Part shown: in pieces, positions 18,586 through 27,285 of the stretch
How the letters are laid out: every line of letters starts with the position of its first letter
Position numbering within the stretch: position 1 is the first letter of the stretch
Source of the DNA: Balneolaceae bacterium
Lineage (GTDB): Bacteria; Bacteroidota; Rhodothermia; Balneolales; Balneolaceae
NCBI GenBank assembly: GCA_020832415.1
Contig: JAFIES010000141.1
Coordinates: 62,001 to 126,000, forward strand
Direction: 5' to 3'
DNA: 64,000 bases
The notes under the pieces: generated by a model
What the model saw: the letters and a program-made list of their open reading frames with translations, nothing else
What the model was told of the DNA's origin: nothing
The model's database searches: none
Position numbers and translations under genes: made by a program

Positions 18586-18932
18586 ATATTAAAAGAAGAA
18601 CTTAATTGAAATGATATTTAACGTGAGTTCGATAAAAAAATGAACATTTTAACTGAACCCGTCATGTTGAGCGCACTCCCGATGCAGTTGAATCGGGAGA
18701 AGTCGCTCATCTGTTTAACGCGAAGCGAAATATGAGTTTTCGACTCTGTCCCTCCTGAAATACATCGGGAGTGCGCTCAAACTGACGATTCTTATAAATC
18801 TTATATCGAATGCTCACGTTATTTAAGTATTTTTTGAATAAGGTACTGTGTTGAATTAATAGATACTGAAATCAAACGATACCTGCTTTGAAAAAGTTTG
18901 TCTGTTTGAGAAATCAATATACACATTAAATT
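18586..18932. other. Gene-free stretch with a large imperfect palindrome
   Basis: Between the divergent metalloprotease and tspO genes. It contains the REP-like inverted repeat described separately (18661-18786) and is otherwise AT-rich. The last about 140 nt must hold the tspO promoter. I see no open frame with coding character. Confidence 0.6.
18661..18786. repeat. REP-like inverted repeat element
   Basis: A 24-nt left arm (18661-18684) and right arm (18763-18786) are complementary except for two adjacent positions near the outer end; both contain GAGCGCACTCCCGATG or its complement. Inside the left half, CTCCCGAT pairs with ATCGGGAG (18692-18699), and AGTCG/CTCAT at 18701-18710 faces ATGAG...CGACT further right, so nested stems are possible. 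The element resembles dispersed GTCATG(C/T)TGAGC-type intergenic repeats of Bacteroidota genomes. No transposase is nearby. Confidence 0.65.
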
Positions 18933-19430
18933 ATGGATTCAGTTTTGCAGAGATCAACGTTTCAGCAAATAACAGGCCTCATACTATGGATTGGCATTTG
19001 CTATTTTACTGCATGGACTGGCGCACAGGTTTCCCCGGGTATTGCCCCTGCAGAATGGTACGAAACTATAAACAAACCGGATTGGAATCCGCCTGGTTGG
19101 TTGTTTGGCCCTGTCTGGACCCTGCTCTACACTTTAATGGGCATCGCAGCCTGGACTATCTGGAGAAAGTTTGGTTTTGACCGGGCAAAAGCTGCGCTAA
19201 CCTTCTTTTTTATTCAGCTGATTCTGAATGGATTATGGTCGCAAATATTTTTCGGAGCACAGGAAATTGGATGGGCATTTTTTGAAATCATCCTGCTTCT
19301 GGCAGCTATTATTATAACAACGTTTCTCTTTTTTCAAAAATCAGCACCTGCAGGATGGCTGATGGTACCCTACATACTTTGGGTTAGTTTTGCCACCGTT
19401 TTGAATGGTACAATCTGGTGGATGAACTGA
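18933..19430 (+). CDS. tspO: TspO/MBR tryptophan-rich sensory protein
   Basis: 165 residues with five predicted transmembrane helices, typical TspO size. Diagnostic segments are WYETINKPDWNPPGWLFGPVW, the conserved PxWxPPxWxFGxxW signature, and the Trp/Asn region LILNGLWSQIFFGAQ. TspO proteins bind porphyrins and modulate tetrapyrrole or stress responses; in phototrophs they affect pigment gene expression. The gene stands alone, convergent with tyrA (8-nt gap) and preceded by the REP-like repeat. Confidence 0.93.
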   Translation: MDSVLQRSTFQQITGLILWIGICYFTAWTGAQVSPGIAPAEWYETINKPDWNPPGWLFGPVWTLLYTLMGIAAWTIWRKFGFDRAKAALTFFFIQLILNGLWSQIFFGAQEIGWAFFEIILLLAAIIITTFLFFQKSAPAGWLMVPYILWVSFATVLNGTIWWMN

Positions 19431-19438
19431 TCCGAACA

Positions 19439-20569
19439 CTATGAAAACCTGTCGGCCAGGCGATTGATCAGATAGCTGCTCTCGGTTAGTGCCTGCGAAG
19501 CGAAACTGCCGAAAAAGTCGGTAACTGCTTCAAACTCTCTGATGAATCCTTTTTTATCATCCCTTTCAACCATCTCCATCAGCTTTTTCTGGTGGTTGAA
19601 AAACGATAGAAGAAGATCCCGCCTCTCCTTATTTGCAAAAACAATATCCGCATAGAGTTCGGCATCCTGGGCAAAAATTCTGCCGGTCATCATCAGTTCA
19701 GCACGGTAGATTGGGCTGGAGTAGTCGAGCATTTCTGCCGGATTCAGATCAAATTCTTTCATAAATGAACCATGCAGCAGAGCTACAAAGTGCCGCAAAC
19801 CCTGAACCAGATTCATCACGTGGTCGTGCTTATCCGGGTTGGCTTCAATCACCCGCATTCCCCATAAAACGCATTGTTGTTTGAACCAGTCTGCCTTTGA
19901 CGAATCACGGCCTTCGCAAATTACCATCAGCTGTTTGGAGAGATTGGGTACGTCGGGACCGTGCATGGGGTGAAGCCCGACAACGGGACCCGGGTGCGCG
20001 GCAAGCATCGCTTCAAGAGGTTTTGATTTGTTGCTTGTGAAATCAGCCAAAATGGTATCGGCCGAAAGTTTTGGTGCAATCCGGTTAATTACATCAACGG
20101 TAATATTGATTGGAACCGTGATAATCACCATATCGAGTTTGGGAGCCATCTCCTCCAGCTGGTACCAGTTTCCTTTATCGATGCTGTAAGCCTTATGGCC
20201 GCTGTGCTCCGTAAACTTACGGTAAAGTTTGCCCATACCACCTTCGCCACCCACATAGAGAATATGTTTTGTCTCCGCTGTTGATGAAGGGAACGTCTGG
20301 GCTGATTGTGCTGCTCGGGATGCCGCCATTACCATTCGCAGAAAATCTTCGGCCCAATCCGGGTCGAGTCCGCGTTTCTGTGCCTCCTCGCGAAATGATT
20401 CTGTTTTTTCGATTTCCCGTTTTGCCACAAAGACAGGCAGCTGTTTTTCAACTTTTCTCTTGAGCACATCCTGCACCACTTCTTTTCGTTGTTGAAGCAG
20501 ATCAAGAATTTCTTTATCAATTCGGTCTATTTCTGAGCGCTGATCTTTTAAAATATTCTGGTCGGACAT
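19439..20569 (-). CDS. tyrA: Chorismate mutase / prephenate dehydrogenase
   Basis: 376 residues with two domains. The AroQ-type chorismate mutase helix bundle is about residues 10-90 (IDRIDKEILDLLQQRKEVV). The NAD-dependent prephenate dehydrogenase is about 100-370, beginning with the nucleotide-binding ILYVGGEGGMGKLYRKF and containing VGLHPMHGPDVPNLSKQLM. It converts chorismate through prephenate to 4-hydroxyphenylpyruvate for tyrosine synthesis. The fusion order matches the enterobacterial bifunctional T protein. No other aromatic biosynthesis gene is adjacent. It is the lone minus-strand gene between tspO and the barrel gene. Confidence 0.93.
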   Translation of the reverse strand: MSDQNILKDQRSEIDRIDKEILDLLQQRKEVVQDVLKRKVEKQLPVFVAKREIEKTESFREEAQKRGLDPDWAEDFLRMVMAASRAAQSAQTFPSSTAETKHILYVGGEGGMGKLYRKFTEHSGHKAYSIDKGNWYQLEEMAPKLDMVIITVPINITVDVINRIAPKLSADTILADFTSNKSKPLEAMLAAHPGPVVGLHPMHGPDVPNLSKQLMVICEGRDSSKADWFKQQCVLWGMRVIEANPDKHDHVMNLVQGLRHFVALLHGSFMKEFDLNPAEMLDYSSPIYRAELMMTGRIFAQDAELYADIVFANKERRDLLLSFFNHQKKLMEMVERDDKKGFIREFEAVTDFFGSFASQALTESSYLINRLADRFS

Positions 20570-20680
20570 CCGGTTAGATAATAGCTATGTGAGCCCTTTA
20601 TGGGTTTAATTTAAATGTCTTCAAAGTTAAAACTATAAATTGGATATTGGTAGCAAACAGGAGTTGGCGCATCAAATATC

Positions 20681-22663
20681 TTAAAAACGCATCTCAACCC
20701 TTGCCATATATCCAAATCGCTCCCGAATACCAAGGGGATGGGTTTGATAATCGTTGTTCAACAGGTTCTTTAACAGAAGTTCTCCTCGCAAGCGCTGCCC
20801 TAAAAACCATTTACCCATTTTCAGATCGATATTGAAGTGTGGCGGTATTGTATCAGAAAACTCAAAGAACCGAAATGGATACTGCACATGAAAGGTACGG
20901 TTTAGTTCACCATCCAGGTTTGAAAACTCACTCCAGGTTGTTTCGGATCTGTATTGGAGATTCAGTGCAAGGTTTACATCAGAAAATGGAGTGTAGTCAA
21001 CGGAATATTGCACCACGAATTCAGGAATCATTTTCCAGTATGCTTCATATTCGGTATCACCGCTCAACGTACTGTTTACTGTAACTGCTGCCCTGTGAAC
21101 CATATTCCTGAGCGGAACAAATTGAAGATCAGCTGTGGCTTTCAACCGCTCTCCCGATATTTCGGGTAATAGAGTATATGTTCCCGGCATTGTGCTGTAT
21201 TCAAGATTGTAGATTGCCGCTTGAAATGGGATATTCATCGAAATGTGCCGGGTCCACTCTGCACCAACATTGAGGCTCACATCATCTTGTATATCAAATT
21301 GATGATGATGATTGATCGACAGTTTTCGGGTATTTCCGATCTGACCGGGCAGTTCAAAAGGGATCTCAAGATGGCTGAAAATATAGTATCCGTTCATCAC
21401 CTGATGTTCAAGCGGATGGGCAACCTCCGGAAGAAGCTCTGTGTAGGATGCCCCCAGCCTGATATTCCAGAATGGGTTTGCCCGAACCTGAAACTCTCCC
21501 CCGACCTGTATGGCATATTCTTCATCAGAAAATTGTACCTGGGTTGTTGCTGAAACTGAAAATTGAGGAATAATTTGAAGTTTTTGCTGCAAAAATGCCG
21601 TCGTTATGATCTGCTCATATTCTGAAAGTCCCGGAGCTTCAACATTCGTTGTTTCATATTCCGCTCCCACATCAGCCTGATATCTTTCACCATTGTAGTA
21701 GAATGATCCTCTCAAGCTGTTGATCTCTTTTCGCCAATCAAAATTGTGTTCAAACCGGTTTAACCGATAATCCAAACCTTGCTCTCTGTATTGATAAAGG
21801 CCCCGCACACCCATATTTGAGTGCAATTTAATGTCGGCAAGGGCAGAGTATTGATTTACTTTAAATTCTGCCGGTACTTCCCTGGCAAATGGCTGGAAAA
21901 ACAGAAAATCCTCACTTTCTGATTGATAAGCCTGCAATTTCAGGGTGATCCATGAGCCGGAATACCCGGTCTCAGCAAGAGTAAGTAACGAGCGAGTTTC
22001 AACTCCAAGCCAATCGGTTGGATCTGTTGGCGAACGCCTTAGATTGATCATCCGAAGCTGTACAAATTCATCCACATGCTTGTACTCCTGAAATTTCAGC
22101 AACCCTTTTGCATACCAGTTCCCAAACTTCATGGATATTCCGCCGTTTATCCACGGGCCAAAGCGCTCTACATTTGGTGATACCCTCTCAGGATTAAATA
22201 CCCAGGGGCCAGGTTCACCGCTGTTGTGTCCATACTGCCCTGATCCAAAAAGAGATATTCCACCTTTAACCGGCTCTAAATCTATCTGCATCAATCCGGC
22301 CCGGTAACTCACACCATTTCTTACTCCGTGCCCTCCTGTTAACTCCGTATGTTGAGACTGAAAATAGGGAACAGGAAAGTGCTGCGAATAGGCCATACCA
22401 AAAAATGCCGGATCGAAAGGGATGCCATCCAGCATAAACAGAGGCTGGGGACCATAGAACCCAAAATCACCTGAGTTTGTCAGCATCGACATTCGGTCAA
22501 GCGAAGAATAATTCCAGCCTGTCTGCCACACATAATCACTTACACCTGAAATTTTCGGTGTAAAGGTTGAGTCACTATCGGATGAATACGTCGTATCGGC
22601 CGCGAAAAGATCAGAAGAATGTACTAAAAAAAAGACGACTAAAATGATCAGGTTTCGCTTCAT
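20681..22663 (-). CDS. TonB-receptor-like outer-membrane barrel protein
   Basis: About 660 residues. The start at 22663 is decided by AGGAGG about 8-9 nt upstream and by the ATGA overlap with the upstream gene's stop. It gives the signal peptide MKRNLIILVVFFLVHSSDLF, cut near FAA. The N-terminal part (about 55-130) is plug-like (PLFMLDGIPFDPAFFGMAYS, then TELTGGHGVRNG), reduced relative to full TonB receptors. The remainder is a beta-barrel ending in RFGYMARVEMRF, with terminal Phe. Substrate is unknown. It is transcribed after, and coupled to, a 195-residue barrel-like protein; the two may form a membrane pair. Confidence 0.75.
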   Translation of the reverse strand: MKRNLIILVVFFLVHSSDLFAADTTYSSDSDSTFTPKISGVSDYVWQTGWNYSSLDRMSMLTNSGDFGFYGPQPLFMLDGIPFDPAFFGMAYSQHFPVPYFQSQHTELTGGHGVRNGVSYRAGLMQIDLEPVKGGISLFGSGQYGHNSGEPGPWVFNPERVSPNVERFGPWINGGISMKFGNWYAKGLLKFQEYKHVDEFVQLRMINLRRSPTDPTDWLGVETRSLLTLAETGYSGSWITLKLQAYQSESEDFLFFQPFAREVPAEFKVNQYSALADIKLHSNMGVRGLYQYREQGLDYRLNRFEHNFDWRKEINSLRGSFYYNGERYQADVGAEYETTNVEAPGLSEYEQIITTAFLQQKLQIIPQFSVSATTQVQFSDEEYAIQVGGEFQVRANPFWNIRLGASYTELLPEVAHPLEHQVMNGYYIFSHLEIPFELPGQIGNTRKLSINHHHQFDIQDDVSLNVGAEWTRHISMNIPFQAAIYNLEYSTMPGTYTLLPEISGERLKATADLQFVPLRNMVHRAAVTVNSTLSGDTEYEAYWKMIPEFVVQYSVDYTPFSDVNLALNLQYRSETTWSEFSNLDGELNRTFHVQYPFRFFEFSDTIPPHFNIDLKMGKWFLGQRLRGELLLKNLLNNDYQTHPLGIRERFGYMARVEMRF

Positions 22664-23247
22664 TCCATCACCCTCCTGAACCATTGCGATGACTGAAATT
22701 TAAACGTTAAACCTGCAGTGCCATAAAATGCGGCAAATGGTATGTTAAAAATCGTTCGGTTATACGCTGTTCCTATATAAATCTCTACATTTCGGGTGAT
22801 TTCGTACTGAAGCCTCATTTGCAGCTCGTATGAAAATTCACTCTCCTCTCTGCTAAATCTATATTCGTCGCCATAGATCATATCTTCATCATGCAGCATA
22901 AACTGTTTTCCGAAACGAACTCCGTAGGCGAGTGCAACCTCATCAGATGCGGCATAGCTGTAGTTCCAGCCAAAAAACAGATAGTGAGAATGGAAGCCGG
23001 AGTTTTCAAAATCGATCTCATTAAAACGAAGGTATCGGTAACCGGCCTCCAGGTTGCCAACATGATATGGAGTGGATAGTTCAAACCCGAAACCTTCGCT
23101 GGGTTCCCAGCTTCTCAGCAACGTGTTCCCACTCATCAGTTTATTGCCCGTTAGTGTGAACCGAACTTCAGAAAATGCTTCCTGCCCTTGTATGTTTTGA
23201 TTTGCTGCTGCCAGTAAAATCAGAGTGATTATTGTAATTCGAATCAT
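22660..23247 (-). CDS. Predicted small outer-membrane beta-barrel protein
   Basis: 195 residues with a signal peptide (MIRITIITLILLAAANQNIQG) and amphipathic strands rich in Tyr and Phe; for example, FGFELSTPYHVGNLEAGYRYL and FSYELQMRLQYEITRNVEIYI. No named family is recognised. The length would suit an 8-strand barrel. Its stop overlaps the start of the 660-residue barrel gene by ATGA, so translation is coupled. Upstream (23373-23381) sits a GAGCTAAAT motif shared with another barrel-like gene at 24.4-25.3 kb. Confidence 0.65.
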   Translation of the reverse strand: MIRITIITLILLAAANQNIQGQEAFSEVRFTLTGNKLMSGNTLLRSWEPSEGFGFELSTPYHVGNLEAGYRYLRFNEIDFENSGFHSHYLFFGWNYSYAASDEVALAYGVRFGKQFMLHDEDMIYGDEYRFSREESEFSYELQMRLQYEITRNVEIYIGTAYNRTIFNIPFAAFYGTAGLTFKFQSSQWFRRVME

Positions 23248-23398
23248 TAAGAAAACTATCTTTTTTCTGATCTGAAGATATCGGGAATTACACTAACAGG
23301 CAGATATTGTTCCATTTTACGATTATGAATTTTCCTCACTCCCATTCCGATGAAAAATAAACTTCTTTTTTTGAGCTAAATATCAGTTTTTTCTCGTG

Positions 23399-23484
23399 TA
23401 TAATAGCACACACCTGATTAGCGATACATACGTAATCAAGAAGGGGAAAGCTCACAGGCTCATTTTGACCGGTGAGCTTTTTTA
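23399..23484 (+). ncRNA. Candidate small RNA with its own terminator
   Basis: On the plus strand, a TATAAT box (23399-23404) precedes a small hairpin: GATTA and CG (23416-23423) pair with CG and TAATC (23431-23437). A strong intrinsic terminator follows at 23447-23483, where AAAGCTCAC pairs with GTGAGCTTT and is followed by a T run. The transcript would be about 75 nt. No coding gene lies upstream on this strand to explain the terminator. Weak points are that no convincing -35 box is seen, and the hairpin also sits just behind the stop of the minus-strand hydrolase, where it could act as a poor terminator. Confidence 0.35.
23447..23483 (+). terminator. Intrinsic terminator hairpin (plus-strand orientation)
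   Basis: Nine-base arms AAAGCTCAC (23447-23455) and GTGAGCTTT (23472-23480), with GG/CC pairs further in, are followed by a run of six T. The T run overlaps the stop codon of the opposing hydrolase gene. Confidence 0.6.
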
Positions 23485-24303
23485 TTGCCCAAAAAATTCT
23501 GCTAATGCCCGTCTGTATTCAACTGATTTTGGTAAATCATTGTGTGACCCCCCGGTGATTCTGACCAGCTTCTTTTCAGAGGATGCCGAGACATCATAAA
23601 GCTCCTCAGCCATTCGAAATGGTGTAACTTCATCATTCGAGCCACCCATAATAAGCAGCGGCTTATCGATACGGCTTACTTTATCGGTATTGCTTTGTCC
23701 TTTTAAAGCATCATCAATATCAAACCGGATAAAAATTCTGGCTATCCAGGGCACCATCTTGCGGGTCCAGTTATGAACATCCGTTATTGGGCTTTCGAGA
23801 ATGTAGCCATCCACTTGTTGCTCATCCGTAATTTTTGCTGATAAGAATGATCCCATCGAGTGGCCATGCACATAAATTTCCTTATCGCCTCCGCTTAAAT
23901 TTCTTGCAAATTGATAGGCAGCCAGTGCGTCTTCCTGTATTCCAGCCACAGATGGGTCGCCTGTACTCTGCCCGTAACCGCGATAATCAAACAGAAGAAG
24001 GTTGACAGGAACAGTAGCATAAGCCTCAATAAGTGGCCTCGATTTAACCATCAAAAAACCATTGCCCCCAAAGTAAACTACAGTTGCAACAGCATCTTCT
24101 CGCTCAAAAAACCATGCATCAAGGGTCTCACCATCATTTGTATCGATTGAAATGTCGTGTAATTCAATTCCTGATCGTTCAAACAACTTAGGGAAAATTG
24201 TGCGGTGTGCATCAAATGCATCGCTCTCAGAAATCTGGATGGTTGTACAACTGCTAAGCAGAAATAGAAGGGTTATTGCTGAAAGTGGAGTGAACCTTTT
24301 CAT
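23482..24303 (-). CDS. Alpha/beta-hydrolase lipoprotein
   Basis: About 273 residues from the ATG at 24303, which places a signal peptide and lipobox LSSC at the N-terminus; an ATG at 24393 would bury this signal behind 30 residues. The serine hydrolase fold shows the oxyanion region YFGGNG, the nucleophile elbow GHSMGS, Asp in GGSNDEVTP and His in GGSHNDLP. It resembles the BEM46/YfhR-like and dipeptidyl-peptidase-like hydrolases of unknown natural substrate. The leader implies a periplasm-facing membrane anchor. It is the only gene in its unit, between two barrel-like genes. Confidence 0.85.
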   Translation of the reverse strand: MKRFTPLSAITLLFLLSSCTTIQISESDAFDAHRTIFPKLFERSGIELHDISIDTNDGETLDAWFFEREDAVATVVYFGGNGFLMVKSRPLIEAYATVPVNLLLFDYRGYGQSTGDPSVAGIQEDALAAYQFARNLSGGDKEIYVHGHSMGSFLSAKITDEQQVDGYILESPITDVHNWTRKMVPWIARIFIRFDIDDALKGQSNTDKVSRIDKPLLIMGGSNDEVTPFRMAEELYDVSASSEKKLVRITGGSHNDLPKSVEYRRALAEFFGQ

Positions 24304-24423
24304 AACGACACGATTTTTTGAAGTTGAGTTGGATAATACCTGTTTTACTGCAGATTGTTCAATTGTTTCAGAAGAAATAACTAAATAAACCATCCAAAAG
24401 TTGTAATGATATCTATTGATTTT

Positions 24424-25308
24424 TTACAGCACACTTCCCGGAGCCATAATCCTTACACCTGCACCGATTAGTGTTACTGCCCGAGGACGTACGGGAATAC
24501 CGCTGTCTCCCAAATATTCCAGATGAACGCCAAAACGCAGATCTCCTGCGGCTGTTTTTCTGCCAATCTCTGCCCGAACCATTCCGTTGAACAGACTTTC
24601 ATTCCGTAATAGAGTTCCCATAGCATATCCATTCAGGTGCAGATTCAGGCTGCCGGCCGGGACTAACCAATCTGCATTCATAGTAGCAGAACTGATCAGG
24701 TCTTCCCAATTTGGCCCTGCATTCCAATATTCATGCGGAGTTCGCTTTTCCCATGTGATGGTGTAGTGATCGTACCTGAATGCAAGAGTTGCCCTGCTGT
24801 TTCCTGTGCGAAATGGAAAGATGATGGCAGCCATTGCACTGCCAAAAACCGACGTTCTTTCTTCCCCAATCCGGAGGTTATCAATATCGTGCTTACAGCG
24901 ATGATAATATCCCAGCTGAAGGAAGAATCTGTTTTGGCGACGTGTAATCAGAAGCCCTTCCTCCCAGAATATAGCCCTGGGGCTGAAATTTACATCATTG
25001 TCATCATTGGCGATGAACTCAATTTGAGAAGTAACAGCCACACTCCACTCATTTCCATGCCTGTAAATCTCTGCAAATGCAGCCAGCTGCTGGTACCAGT
25101 GGTGGTCTCTGTCGCCCGATAATGCATAACTCCCAAAAGAGCCCCATCCACCAACCTGGGAAAACCATTTTCTATCATGATCTTCGGGTTGATAGGATTT
25201 GCTCTCCATTGGATTCAGGATCCATCCGCGTTCAATCACTCTTTGAGCATTTGTGGTGAAAGGCGCCCATAAACAGAAGAACAATAGCAGTAACGGTAGA
25301 ATTTTCAT
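24424..25308 (-). CDS. Exported protein, probable outer-membrane barrel
   Basis: 294 residues with a clear signal peptide (MKILPLLLLFFCLWAPFTTN, cut near NAQ). The mature part is rich in Trp, Tyr, Phe and Arg and alternates in a beta-strand manner (WYQQLAAFAEIYRHGNEWSV, NRFFLQLGYYHRCKHDI), with a Gly-rich final segment. I do not recognise a family. Its upstream region shares the GAGCTAAAT block (25362-25370) and flanking pyrimidine runs with the 195-residue barrel gene at 22.7-23.2 kb, hinting at shared control. Confidence 0.6.
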   Translation of the reverse strand: MKILPLLLLFFCLWAPFTTNAQRVIERGWILNPMESKSYQPEDHDRKWFSQVGGWGSFGSYALSGDRDHHWYQQLAAFAEIYRHGNEWSVAVTSQIEFIANDDNDVNFSPRAIFWEEGLLITRRQNRFFLQLGYYHRCKHDIDNLRIGEERTSVFGSAMAAIIFPFRTGNSRATLAFRYDHYTITWEKRTPHEYWNAGPNWEDLISSATMNADWLVPAGSLNLHLNGYAMGTLLRNESLFNGMVRAEIGRKTAAGDLRFGVHLEYLGDSGIPVRPRAVTLIGAGVRIMAPGSVL

Positions 25309-25440
25309 CGCGGTTAAGAGATTAATTTATACCACCTTTACTATCAAAAAACGACTTTTTGGAGCTAAATTCGAGTCTCTTTCTCTTTTTACGCGATGAT
25401 TACCGATACACTGCAATCGGCATGCACTAAACCAACTATG

Positions 25441-25704
25441 CTAATTGCTTAATTCATTTCTTGAGGAGTGAATTACACGGCGTAAATGCTCGCGGTTCTT
25501 TGAGGATTTAAGCTTCTTCTCTCTTTTCATCGCCTCAGAGCGTGTTTCAAAGCCCTCTTTGTAAACCAGTTTCCACGGTATACCAAATTTCGTGTACTTG
25601 CTGCCACCCTGATTATGCCTGCTGACGCGCTCTTCAAGATTGGATGTTTGGCCAACATAATATCGGTCAGCTACTACACTGTATAAAATGTAAACGTAAA
25701 CCAT
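25441..25704 (-). CDS. GIY-YIG domain endonuclease-like protein
   Basis: About 87 residues from MVYVYILYS (ATG at 25704; two in-frame ATGs upstream would add up to 6 residues). The core is the UPF0213/YhbQ-type GIY-YIG domain: YVYILYS, then RYYVGQTSNLEERVSRHNQG with the catalytic Tyr and Arg, Glu in EAMKREKKLKS, and a basic tail. These small proteins are widespread and their role (DNA repair or processing) is poorly defined. It lies just downstream of tRNA-Val on the same strand, separated by a terminator whose T tract falls about 17-23 nt before its start codon. Confidence 0.88.
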   Translation of the reverse strand: MVYVYILYSVVADRYYVGQTSNLEERVSRHNQGGSKYTKFGIPWKLVYKEGFETRSEAMKREKKLKSSKNREHLRRVIHSSRNELSN

Positions 25705-25720
25705 ATTCATCTCCATCAAC

Positions 25721-25757
25721 AAAAAAAGGACAGCCCTGCACGTGAGAACTGTCCTTT
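25721..25757 (-). terminator. Intrinsic terminator behind tRNA-Val
   Basis: On the minus strand, AAAGGACAG (25757 to 25749) pairs with CTGTCCTTT (25733 to 25725) and runs into a T tract (25727 to 25721). It directly follows the tRNA 3' end at 25765. Confidence 0.75.
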
Positions 25758-25764
25758 GTAATTG

Positions 25765-25839
25765 TGGGCAATGAGGGATTCGAACCCCCGACCCCCTCGG
25801 TGTAAACGAGGTGCTCTAAACCAACTGAGCTAATTGCCC
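25765..25839 (-). tRNA. tRNA-Val (anticodon TAC)
   Basis: 75 nt including the discriminator A; CCA is not encoded. The acceptor arm pairs GGGCAAT (25839-25833) with ATTGCCC (25772-25766). The D arm contains AGCTCAGTTGG, the anticodon stem pairs CCTCG with CGAGG around the loop TTTACAC (anticodon TAC, valine), and the T arm holds GGTTCGAATC. A terminator hairpin follows immediately. Confidence 0.95.
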
Positions 25840-25976
25840 CTTTTTGATCAGACTTTAAATATAAGAACTTCGTGAATTCAATAAAACAGTTTTTATAGAG
25901 CAAGATTTTTTTTATTTATATACATGTGGTTAACAGTGTTAAGTTGCTTTTAAACTCTTTAAACATCAAAGCTGGC

Positions 25977-27278
25977 ATGAGCAAAGAACCTGGAAAAAGA
26001 GAAATTGTTTTTGTAGATGGCGTGCGAACTCCATTTTTGAGAGCGCAAACAGACTTCAAGAAGTTTTCTGCGTACGAACTGGGTCTGTTTTCGGTAACAG
26101 GATTGGTAACAAAAACGAAACTTAGCGATACAGACGCAGAGCATATTTACTTCGGAAACGTAATTCAGGATATCAATACAAGTAATATTGCCAGGGAAAT
26201 TGGCCTTGCGGCGGGCTTGCCCGGCTCAACTCCGGCTACCACAGTTTCAATGGCTTGTATTTCTTCCAATATGGCACTTACATCGGCAATGAATGCTATT
26301 GGTCAATCTCAAATTGATGGGGCAATTGTGGGTGGAGTTGAAGTGATGAGTGATATCCCCATCCGGTTCAGAAAAAAGTTCAGGCAAAAACTTCTTGAAA
26401 CACAGCGATATCGTAAGCCTACAGACTGGCTTGGTTTCTTCAAGGGACTCCGGCCGGGCGATCTGTTACCGGAAATTCCATCCATTTCTGAGTTTTCAAC
26501 TGGTGAAACCATGGGGCAAAGCTGCGATAAAATGACAGCAAAATTTGGTGTTACACGGGAGGAACAGGATCAATTCGCAGCCCGATCGCACCAACTTGCA
26601 GCAGAAGCCACAGAAAAGGGTTTTCTTGAAGATGAAATTATATCCGTTTCAGTAAATCGTGGTGAAATCATTGTAAAAACGGATAATGGAATTCGAGGGG
26701 ATACAACCATCGAGAAGCTCTCCTCACTCAGGCCGGCTTTTATCAAACCACACGGAACTGCCACAGCCGGAAATTCATCATTCTTAACGGATGGAGCATC
26801 CGCTGCACTGATCATGGAAAAGAGTGCAGCGTTAAAGGCGGGGCATCAGCCCAAAGCAATCCTCAGAGATTACAGCTATGTGGCACAACGCCCGGGTGAT
26901 GAACTTCTTATTGGCCCGGCATTTGCTGTTCCTAATGTACTGGAACGGATGAACCTGACGTTGAACGACATTGACGTATTTGAATTTCACGAAGCCTTTG
27001 CGGGACAGATGGTAACCGTACTGAAGGCTTTAGGGAGCAAGCAATTCGCACAAGAACGATTAAATCAGGAAAAGGAAGTGGGAGATGTGCCGCTGGACAA
27101 ACTGAACCGCTGGGGAGGCTCTCTCTCTATTGGGCATCCGTTTGGAGCAACCGGCATACGCCTTGTAACTACAGCCGCTAACAGGCTGATTCATGAAGAC
27201 GGACGATACGCTCTCATCGCTGCATGTGCCGCCGGAGGGCAGGGCCATGCAATGGTGATTGAACGATATAAGGATTGA
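25977..27278 (+). CDS. fadI: Acetyl-CoA acyltransferase (thiolase), FadI-like
   Basis: 433 residues from the ATG at 25977, which matches the usual thiolase N-terminus (REIVFVDGVRTPF); a GTG at 25926 would add 17 unrelated residues. The active-site Cys is in VSMACISSNMAL (Cys94 in this frame), His in GHPFGATG and the second catalytic Cys in CAAGGQGHAM. The NIAREI and EYSTG-like (EFSTGETMG) stretches resemble FadI, the thiolase subunit of the trifunctional beta-oxidation complex. It cleaves 3-ketoacyl-CoA to acetyl-CoA. fadJ starts 7 nt downstream, so the pair forms one operon. Confidence 0.92.
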   Translation: MSKEPGKREIVFVDGVRTPFLRAQTDFKKFSAYELGLFSVTGLVTKTKLSDTDAEHIYFGNVIQDINTSNIAREIGLAAGLPGSTPATTVSMACISSNMALTSAMNAIGQSQIDGAIVGGVEVMSDIPIRFRKKFRQKLLETQRYRKPTDWLGFFKGLRPGDLLPEIPSISEFSTGETMGQSCDKMTAKFGVTREEQDQFAARSHQLAAEATEKGFLEDEIISVSVNRGEIIVKTDNGIRGDTTIEKLSSLRPAFIKPHGTATAGNSSFLTDGASAALIMEKSAALKAGHQPKAILRDYSYVAQRPGDELLIGPAFAVPNVLERMNLTLNDIDVFEFHEAFAGQMVTVLKALGSKQFAQERLNQEKEVGDVPLDKLNRWGGSLSIGHPFGATGIRLVTTAANRLIHEDGRYALIAACAAGGQGHAMVIERYKD

Positions 27279-27285
27279 TACGACT

